Origin: Sphingobacteriaceae bacterium
GTDB lineage: Bacteria; Bacteroidota; Bacteroidia; Sphingobacteriales; Sphingobacteriaceae
Reading direction: 5' to 3'
DNA length: 64,000 bases
Assembly (NCBI GenBank): GCA_947460875.1
Contig: CANHGR010000008.1
Coordinates: forward strand, 22,938-86,937
Shown: piece after piece, positions 57,055 to 64,000 of the stretch
How positions within the stretch are numbered: the stretch's first letter is position 1
How the letters are laid out: each line of letters opens with the position of its first letter
Notes under the pieces: generated by a model
What the model was told of the DNA's origin: nothing
Databases searched by the model: none
Seen by the model: the letters and a program-made list of their open reading frames with translations, nothing else
Position numbers and translations under genes: made by a program

Positions 57055-57822
57055 ATGGTTTTAACTGATACGCATACCCATTTATACTATGAAACTGATC
57101 CGGTAAAACTGAAAGAGTTAATGCTTCGATGTTTTCAGGTGAATGTATCCCGATTGTTCTTGCCAAATGTTGATGTCTCTTCGATCCCGCTAGTATTAGG
57201 CCTCGCAGCAAGCGAGCCTAATAATTGCTTCGCTATGATGGGGCTACATCCTTGCAGCGTGAAAGAAGATTTCGAAGAACAATTAGCAATCATCATTGAG
57301 GCATCGAAAAAGAATAAGATTTATGCAATAGGCGAAATTGGCATTGATCTTTATTGGGATAAAGAAACACTCCCATTTCAAGAGATTGCCTTCAGAGAGC
57401 AGATAGCGCTTGCTAAGCAGCTTGATCTGCCAATTGTTATCCATTGCAGAGACGCCTTTGACGAAGTGTATAATATTCTTGTTTCTGAAAAAGATAAAAA
57501 ACTTAAAGGCATCTTTCATTGCTTTACAGGAACTTCAATTCAAGCACAGCAGATAATAGATTTAGGTTTGTATCTAGGCATAGGCGGAGTAGTAACCTAT
57601 AAGAACGCCGGTCTGGACAAGGTGCTCTCTTCTATTGCTCTGGAACATATTGTGCTTGAAACAGACTCTCCTTACCTCGCTCCGATGCCTTTTAGAGGAA
57701 AAACCAATGAAAGCAGTTTTATTGTTTACATCGCTGAAAAAATTTCGTCGATTAAACAGGTGTCTATTGAAGAAGTTGCTGCCATCACTACCGAAAACTC
57801 ACGAAAAATCTTTAATGTTTGA
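57055..57822 (+). CDS. tatD: TatD family metal-dependent hydrolase
   Basis: 255 residues. TIM-barrel motifs: DTHTHLYYE at the N-terminus (HxH metal site), GLHPCSV, GEIGIDLYWD, QLDLPIVIHCRDAFDEVYNI, FHCFTG and LETDSPYLAP. The family includes 3'-5' exonucleases and D-aminoacyl-tRNA/phosphodiesterase-like hydrolases. It is cytoplasmic. It follows the terminator at 57005-57040 and precedes the asparaginase gene by 50 bases. Confidence 0.92.
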   Translation: MVLTDTHTHLYYETDPVKLKELMLRCFQVNVSRLFLPNVDVSSIPLVLGLAASEPNNCFAMMGLHPCSVKEDFEEQLAIIIEASKKNKIYAIGEIGIDLYWDKETLPFQEIAFREQIALAKQLDLPIVIHCRDAFDEVYNILVSEKDKKLKGIFHCFTGTSIQAQQIIDLGLYLGIGGVVTYKNAGLDKVLSSIALEHIVLETDSPYLAPMPFRGKTNESSFIVYIAEKISSIKQVSIEEVAAITTENSRKIFNV

Positions 57823-57872
57823 CAGTAAAATTCCTTTTTAAGGAATTTTATGCGAAATTGGCTATACCTAAA

Positions 57873-58922
57873 ATGACCAGAATCCTAATTATTTATACCG
57901 GTGGCACAATCGGAATGGTCAATGATTCGACCACTGGGGTCTTAAAGCCATTCGACTTTAATCAAATTCTTGAAAACGTACCAGAGCTAAGCCGTTTAAA
58001 TTATCAAATTAAGATCCATTCCTTCGATCCCATAATAGATTCATCGAATATGCACCCCGAAATTTGGGTTCAGCTCGCAGAACTTATTGAAGATAATTAT
58101 CCCTCATATGATGGTTTTGTGATCTTGCACGGCTCTGACACAATGGCCTTTACAGCATCTGCCTTAAGCTTTATGCTTGAAGGCTTAAACAAACCAGTTG
58201 TATTTACTGGATCACAATTACCGATTGGTGAGATTCGGACTGATGCAAAGGAAAATCTGATCACTGCTTTGGAAATTGCCTCAGCGAAAAAAGGAGGGAA
58301 AGCTAAAGTTCCTGAAGTATGCATTTATTTTGATTCTCAGCTATTTAGAGGAAACCGCGCTTTTAAATATAATTCGGCAAAATTCGAGGCATTCAGATCG
58401 CCCAACTATCCCGTTTTAGCGGAAGCCGGAGTCCATCTTAGTTTCAACTATGCGAATATCCGAAAATGCGATAATTGCGTTCTTAAAGTGCACAAAAGTC
58501 TCAGCAATGACATCGCTGTTCTGAAGATATATCCCGGCATTAGCCAACAAACGGTGAAAGCTATCTTAGGTTCAAAGGTGAAAGCAATCATCATGGAGAC
58601 TTTTGGAGCAGGGAACACCCCTACCGACAAATGGTTTCTTCTATTGCTGGAGCAAGCAATTAAAAAAGGTAAAATTATACTTGACATCTCTCAATGTAAA
58701 GTAGGCTCAGTAGAACTAGGGCGATATGAAACAAGTCGCGAACTCAAAGGAATGGGCATCGCAAGCGGCTATGATATGACTTTTGAAGCTGCGGTAACCA
58801 AATTGATGTTCCTCTTGGGCGGCAGCTTCAGCACCGAACGTATCTACGAACTTCTAGAAACCGATTTAAGGGGAGAACTAAGTAAAAAAAATCCAACAAA
58901 CTGGAAAAAAGCGGTATTCTAA
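57873..58922 (+). CDS. Type I asparaginase
   Basis: About 349 residues from ATG 57873 (MTRILIIYTGGTIGM); an in-frame upstream start at 57819 would overlap tatD and is rejected. Signatures: IYTGGTIGMVND with the nucleophile Thr, LHGSDTMAFTASALSFML with the second Thr/Asp/Lys site, and ETFGAGNTP. No signal peptide, so it is the cytoplasmic type I form (AnsA-like). It hydrolyses L-asparagine to aspartate and ammonia. Confidence 0.92.
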   Translation: MTRILIIYTGGTIGMVNDSTTGVLKPFDFNQILENVPELSRLNYQIKIHSFDPIIDSSNMHPEIWVQLAELIEDNYPSYDGFVILHGSDTMAFTASALSFMLEGLNKPVVFTGSQLPIGEIRTDAKENLITALEIASAKKGGKAKVPEVCIYFDSQLFRGNRAFKYNSAKFEAFRSPNYPVLAEAGVHLSFNYANIRKCDNCVLKVHKSLSNDIAVLKIYPGISQQTVKAILGSKVKAIIMETFGAGNTPTDKWFLLLLEQAIKKGKIILDISQCKVGSVELGRYETSRELKGMGIASGYDMTFEAAVTKLMFLLGGSFSTERIYELLETDLRGELSKKNPTNWKKAVF

Positions 58923-58954
58923 AATCAATTCTATAAAATTCTTTAAATTGTTCC

Positions 58955-60790
58955 ATGAAACTAAGGTACTTTCTTCTTTTAGCAGGCTTTCTCATGACCA
59001 TTAATACTGACGGCCTTGCCCAGCAGGGCAAGCATACATTTGCATTAGGTGATTCTGCATTTCTGCTTGATAACAAGCCATTCGTGATCATTTCGGGCGA
59101 AATGCATTATCCGCGTATTCCCCGAGAGGCATGGCGCGCCCGCATGAAAATGGCTAAGGCGATGGGTCTGAATACGATTGGAACCTACGTTTTTTGGAAT
59201 GTGCATGAACCACTGCAAGGCAAATATGACTTTTCGGGCAACAATGATATTGCAGAGTTTGTAAAAGTTGCGAAGGAAGAAGGCCTATGGGTAATCTTGC
59301 GGCCAAGCCCCTACGTCTGCGCCGAATGGGAATTCGGTGGATATCCTTATTGGTTGCAAAATATAGCGGGGCTCGAAGTACGTAGTAAAGAGCCCCAATA
59401 TTTAGAGGCTTACAGAAATTACTTAATGGCGGTTGGCAAACAACTAGCGCCCCTTCAAGTTAATCGCGGCGGAAATATTTTAATGGTGCAAGTAGAAAAT
59501 GAATACGGTTCATATGGCTCGGATAAAGAATATCTGGATATCAATAGAAAGCTGTTTATTGACGCGGGATTTGATGGTTTACTCTATACCTGTGATCCGG
59601 TTGCGGCAATTGTCAACGGTCACTTACCGGGGTTGCTTCCCGCTATTAACGGAATTGATAATCCCGAGCAGGTTAGAAGATTAATTAAAGCAAATCATAA
59701 TGGCAAAGGACCATATTTCATTGCAGAATGGTATCCGGCTTGGTTCGATTGGTGGGGAACAGCACATCATACAGTTCCAGCCGAGCGCTACGCCCCAAAA
59801 TTAGATGGTGTTCTGGAAGCAGGTATCTCAATCAACATGTATATGTTCCACGGCGGAACAACCCGTGGTTTTATGACCGGGGCAAATTATAACGATCGGA
59901 ACCCTTACGAGCCACAGATTAGCAGCTACGACTACGATGCGCCACTGGATGAAGCAGGAAATGCTACTCCGAAATTCATGAAGTTTAGGGAAGCGATCAT
60001 GTATAATTTACCTGTCGGGATAACATTGCCTGAAGTACCAAAACCAAAGCTGGCAATTACTATCCCTCCTGTTAATTTTACGCAGACGAGCAGCATCTTT
60101 GATGTGCTACCTGAACCTAAGACGAACGCCGCGCCACTAACATTTGAACAACTCAACCAAGCCTATGGCTTTGTTCTCTACCGAACCGAAATTGAAGGTG
60201 GAAAATCAGCACTGCTTAAAATAAAGGAGCTCCGTGATTATGGAATAATCTTTATCGACGGCAAAAGGGCAGGCATTTTAGACAGACGATTAAAGCAAGA
60301 TAGCTTGATGCTCGATCTACCCGCCGGAAAAGTAAGATTAGATATTTTGGTAGAAAATCTGGGACGGATCAATTTTGGACCTTACTTATTGAAAAATACC
60401 AAGGGCATAACTGAAAAAGTAACGTTAGGTGCTGATGAACTGAAGAACTGGCAAATGTTTAGCCTTCCATTTAATGATATCAGTAAGGTTGATCTAAAAA
60501 ATTCTCAGCCGGCTGCAAATGTACCTGTATTAAAAAAGGCAACATTTAACCTCCAAATAACTGGCGATACGTACCTTGATATGAGCAATTGGGGAAAAGG
60601 CAGCGTTTGGGTTAATGGCCATCATCTTGGAAGATACTGGGAAGTGGGTCCGCAGCAAACCGTTTACTTGCCTGTTGAATGGCTTAAAAAAGGCCAAAAT
60701 GAAGTGGTTGTTTTGGAACTAATTAAGCCCGAACAATCTGTTCTTCAAGGACTTGACAAAGCTATCTTAAACGTTATAAAGTTTAAGTGA
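58955..60790 (+). CDS. Beta-galactosidase, glycoside hydrolase family 35
   Basis: 611 residues with a signal peptide ([20 protein letters not shown]). GH35 motifs: [36 protein letters not shown], the acid/base Glu in [12 protein letters not shown] and the nucleophile Glu in [14 protein letters not shown]. The C-terminal part has beta-sandwich domains ([20 protein letters not shown]). It removes beta-galactosyl residues from plant or other glycans outside the cytoplasm. It overlaps the convergent uxuA by 24 bases. Confidence 0.93.
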   Translation: MKLRYFLLLAGFLMTINTDGLAQQGKHTFALGDSAFLLDNKPFVIISGEMHYPRIPREAWRARMKMAKAMGLNTIGTYVFWNVHEPLQGKYDFSGNNDIAEFVKVAKEEGLWVILRPSPYVCAEWEFGGYPYWLQNIAGLEVRSKEPQYLEAYRNYLMAVGKQLAPLQVNRGGNILMVQVENEYGSYGSDKEYLDINRKLFIDAGFDGLLYTCDPVAAIVNGHLPGLLPAINGIDNPEQVRRLIKANHNGKGPYFIAEWYPAWFDWWGTAHHTVPAERYAPKLDGVLEAGISINMYMFHGGTTRGFMTGANYNDRNPYEPQISSYDYDAPLDEAGNATPKFMKFREAIMYNLPVGITLPEVPKPKLAITIPPVNFTQTSSIFDVLPEPKTNAAPLTFEQLNQAYGFVLYRTEIEGGKSALLKIKELRDYGIIFIDGKRAGILDRRLKQDSLMLDLPAGKVRLDILVENLGRINFGPYLLKNTKGITEKVTLGADELKNWQMFSLPFNDISKVDLKNSQPAANVPVLKKATFNLQITGDTYLDMSNWGKGSVWVNGHHLGRYWEVGPQQTVYLPVEWLKKGQNEVVVLELIKPEQSVLQGLDKAILNVIKFK

Positions 60791-61945
60791 GCGCTTAATA
60801 CCGAGTTCCAACCCTCGCAGTTCTGCCAAACCTTTTAAACGACCTATCGCAGAATATCCAGGGTAGGTTTTCTTTTTTAGGTCATCCAGCATCTGATGGC
60901 CGTGGTCGGGACGCATGGGGATCGAAACCTTACGTCGTTCCATCAGCAGCACTATTTCTTTTACAACTTCATACATATCGGCGTCGCCTTCCAGATGGTT
61001 GGCCTCGTAAAAGTCGCCCGAACCGTTTCTTCTAGTATTGCGTAAATGTAAAAAATGCACATGGTCGCCAAGTCTGCGCAGCATTCCCGGAAGGTCGTTA
61101 TCCTGACGCACCCCATAAGAGCCGGTGCAAAAACATAATCCATTGGACGGCGATGGGGCACAATCGATAATTTCCTTTGCATCCTGCTCGGTGCTCACAA
61201 TTCTGGGCAGACCAAGAATCGGAAATGGAGGATCGTCGGGATGAATAGCTAATTGCAAACCCTCTGCCTCAGCCAGCGGCACAATTTGTCGCAAAAAATA
61301 GAATAGATGTTGCTTCAACTTTTGCCTGTCAATATGTTCGTAGGTTTTAAGCGCCGCAAGGATCTCCGCTTCTGTAAAACGCTCTTCGCTTCCCGGTAGG
61401 CCGAGCAACGCGTTATTGAATAATGTATCCTTTTCAGAGGCTGTCATTTTAGAGTGTCTCGCTTCCGCGGACGCGATCTCCTCTTCTGTATAGTCTTGTT
61501 CGGCGCCCGGCCTCTTCAAAAGGAAAAGATCAAATGCAATAAATGCAGATTTTTCGAAATAAAGTGCTTTACTCCCATTTTCAAGTGTAAAAAATGGATC
61601 TGTACGCATCCAATCGAGGATGGGCATGAAGTTATAGGTAACAACTTTTAATCCGCAGCTAGCGACATTCCTAAGACTTTGCTTATAATTTTCGATGTAA
61701 AGCTCATAATCGCCGCTCTGCTTCTTAATATCCTCATGCACCGGTAAACTTTCGATAACCGTCCAAGTGAGTCCATGAGATGCAGCCACATCGCGTCGTT
61801 TTATAATTTCGTCTACAGGCCAGATATCACCTACTGGGATGTGATGAAGGGCGGTGACGATGCCCGTACATCCCGCCTGACGGATATCCTGTAAACTCAC
61901 CGGATCTGGTGGGCCGAACCAGCGCATTGTTTGTTCCATCATCAT
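60767..61945 (-). CDS. uxuA: Mannonate dehydratase
   Basis: 392 residues, normal length. Motifs: [63 protein letters not shown] and [12 protein letters not shown]. It removes water from D-mannonate to give 2-keto-3-deoxygluconate in glucuronate catabolism. It is 2 bases downstream of the SDR gene, so the two form an operon. The 3' end runs 24 bases into the beta-galactosidase gene on the other strand. Confidence 0.94.
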   Translation of the reverse strand: MMMEQTMRWFGPPDPVSLQDIRQAGCTGIVTALHHIPVGDIWPVDEIIKRRDVAASHGLTWTVIESLPVHEDIKKQSGDYELYIENYKQSLRNVASCGLKVVTYNFMPILDWMRTDPFFTLENGSKALYFEKSAFIAFDLFLLKRPGAEQDYTEEEIASAEARHSKMTASEKDTLFNNALLGLPGSEERFTEAEILAALKTYEHIDRQKLKQHLFYFLRQIVPLAEAEGLQLAIHPDDPPFPILGLPRIVSTEQDAKEIIDCAPSPSNGLCFCTGSYGVRQDNDLPGMLRRLGDHVHFLHLRNTRRNGSGDFYEANHLEGDADMYEVVKEIVLLMERRKVSIPMRPDHGHQMLDDLKKKTYPGYSAIGRLKGLAELRGLELGIKRSLKLYNV

Positions 61946-61947
61946 AG

Positions 61948-62700
61948 CTAAAAACCTATAGAATTGCCCCCATCAACTGGAAGAATCACTCCTGTGATAT
62001 ATTTTGCTTCATCAGAGGCTAAGAATACTGCCGCAGCACCGATATCTGCTGTCTCTCCAAGATACCCCATCGGCGTTCTGGATAAAACTTTTTGTTTCCT
62101 TTCTGGATCACTATTCAACGCTTTTGCCGACATCTCAGTGGCGATAAACCCGGGCGCAATTGCATTTACTCTTATCCCGGAAGGAGATAGTTCAACCGCC
62201 ATCGCCTTTGTCATTCCGTCGATAGCACTTTTGGAGGCAGTATACGCTATTACTTTGGGAAGTCCGTATTGCGCTGCCATTGAGCTGATGTTGATAATAG
62301 AACCGCTCTTATTGAGCAGCATATTCTTTACCACTTCTCTTGAAAGCGAAAAAATCGAAGTAACATTAGTAAGCAGTATCCGTTGAAAATCTTCATCGGA
62401 TACTTCTGTAAGCTCCTTTTTCATATTGATGCCCGCGTTATTGACGAGAATATCAATTCTGCCATACTGCTTACAGAGGCGGTCAACGAGTGCGGGCACT
62501 GAGGCCAGATCATTTAAATCAAAGCTGATTACTTCACAATTTTCTTTAAACTCTTCTTTGGCAGCTTGAAGCTTTGCTTTATCGCGACCGATTATGATCG
62601 CATAAATGTTGGACGCGACAAATTTTCTAACGATCGCCAGGCCTATGCCCGATGCTCCACCGGTTACAATTGCAATTTTTCGACCTACTACTTTACTCAT
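61948..62700 (-). CDS. SDR oxidoreductase, probable mannonate oxidoreductase
   Basis: 250 residues. NAD-binding [19 protein letters not shown] motif [12 protein letters not shown], catalytic Ser in [10 protein letters not shown], and YTASK with Tyr and Lys. The C-terminal [13 protein letters not shown] fits fabG/kduD-like SDRs. Its place 2 bases before uxuA suggests that it reduces fructuronate to mannonate, replacing the classical UxuB (inference from context). A 3-oxoacyl-ACP reductase-like role cannot be excluded by sequence alone. Confidence 0.85.
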   Translation of the reverse strand: MSKVVGRKIAIVTGGASGIGLAIVRKFVASNIYAIIIGRDKAKLQAAKEEFKENCEVISFDLNDLASVPALVDRLCKQYGRIDILVNNAGINMKKELTEVSDEDFQRILLTNVTSIFSLSREVVKNMLLNKSGSIINISSMAAQYGLPKVIAYTASKSAIDGMTKAMAVELSPSGIRVNAIAPGFIATEMSAKALNSDPERKQKVLSRTPMGYLGETADIGAAAVFLASDEAKYITGVILPVDGGNSIGF

Positions 62701-62758
62701 TTATACTAACTTGAGGCGACAAATAAATGGAATTTGCTGTTAATTTCTTCACAGACGG

Positions 62759-63943
<1,185 letters not shown>

Positions 63944-64000
63944 TTAATGGCAATATCGGAAATTTTCTGAAAAAGATGGGAGGAGAAAGAAGTATATTAT

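Noticed and set aside
57819..57873. Longer start for the asparaginase
   Set aside because: It overlaps tatD and adds residues absent from the family; ATG 57873 is preferred.

Overview
The window looks like chromosomal DNA of a Bacteroidota bacterium, most likely family Sphingobacteriaceae (Pedobacter/Mucilaginibacter-like; the family is an inference). The support is its AT-leaning composition, promoters of the TTTG-N19-22-TAnnTTTG type with few clear Shine-Dalgarno sites, an alternative complex III (Act) cluster joined to an aa3-type oxidase cluster, an Lrp/AsnC regulator, DUF4286, YtxJ, and a GH35/uxuA sugar cluster. I see no rRNA, CRISPR array, insertion sequence, phage or integrase, so this is mostly housekeeping chromosome with a few accessory points.

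Layout. 1-6.1 kb: the end of a lactonase-type beta-propeller gene, an odd tRNA-like gene with a very long variable arm, an Lrp-family regulator, pdhB, and a UvrD-like helicase fused to a RecB-type nuclease. 6.2-11 kb (+): a VWA protein and its AAA+ ATPase partner, a membrane metallophosphoesterase and a UbiA-like membrane protein. 11-15.3 kb (-): an S9 peptidase lipoprotein, a sensor kinase and a response regulator in one operon. 15.6-18.3 kb (+): a TPR protein, DUF4286 and rfbC. 18.3-37.1 kb (-): a roughly 18 kb respiratory block. It is read as monohaem cytochrome c, actABCDEF, coxB, ctaD, COX15, cyoE, two subunit III genes, subunit IV, SCO, DUF420, a 91-residue CxxC membrane protein, DUF2461 and an OmpA lipoprotein. 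This block encodes a quinol-to-cytochrome-c-to-oxygen chain together with haem A synthesis and copper insertion.

37.3-64 kb: a deoxyhypusine synthase-like protein, a surface-antigen-type outer membrane barrel, an orphan BlaI-type repressor, a methyltransferase, a SirB1-like protein, prfB with its programmed +1 frameshift, pgi, a dicarboxylate symporter and bifunctional nnr. Then come lipA with an ECF sigma/anti-sigma pair, OsmC, YtxJ, a 38-residue lipoprotein, ribH with a TPR protein, recF-DUF721, ndk, nrnA, two tandem FKBP isomerases, tatD and a type I asparaginase. The window ends with a carbohydrate module: a secreted GH35 beta-galactosidase, uxuA, a mannonate-oxidoreductase-like SDR and a secreted CE1-type esterase.

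Most worth a second look: the class-II-like tRNA gene with a strong promoter but no Leu/Ser/Tyr anticodon; the paralogue of the ActA N-terminal haem domain just upstream of actA; the hairpin/terminator inside the oxidase operon; the peptidase-kinase-regulator operon; the bacterial deoxyhypusine synthase homologue; and -7 promoter elements lying almost on top of start codons. I found no clearly new multi-gene system. The VWA/AAA+/phosphoesterase/UbiA-like set at 6.2-11 kb is the best candidate for an uncharacterised functional unit.
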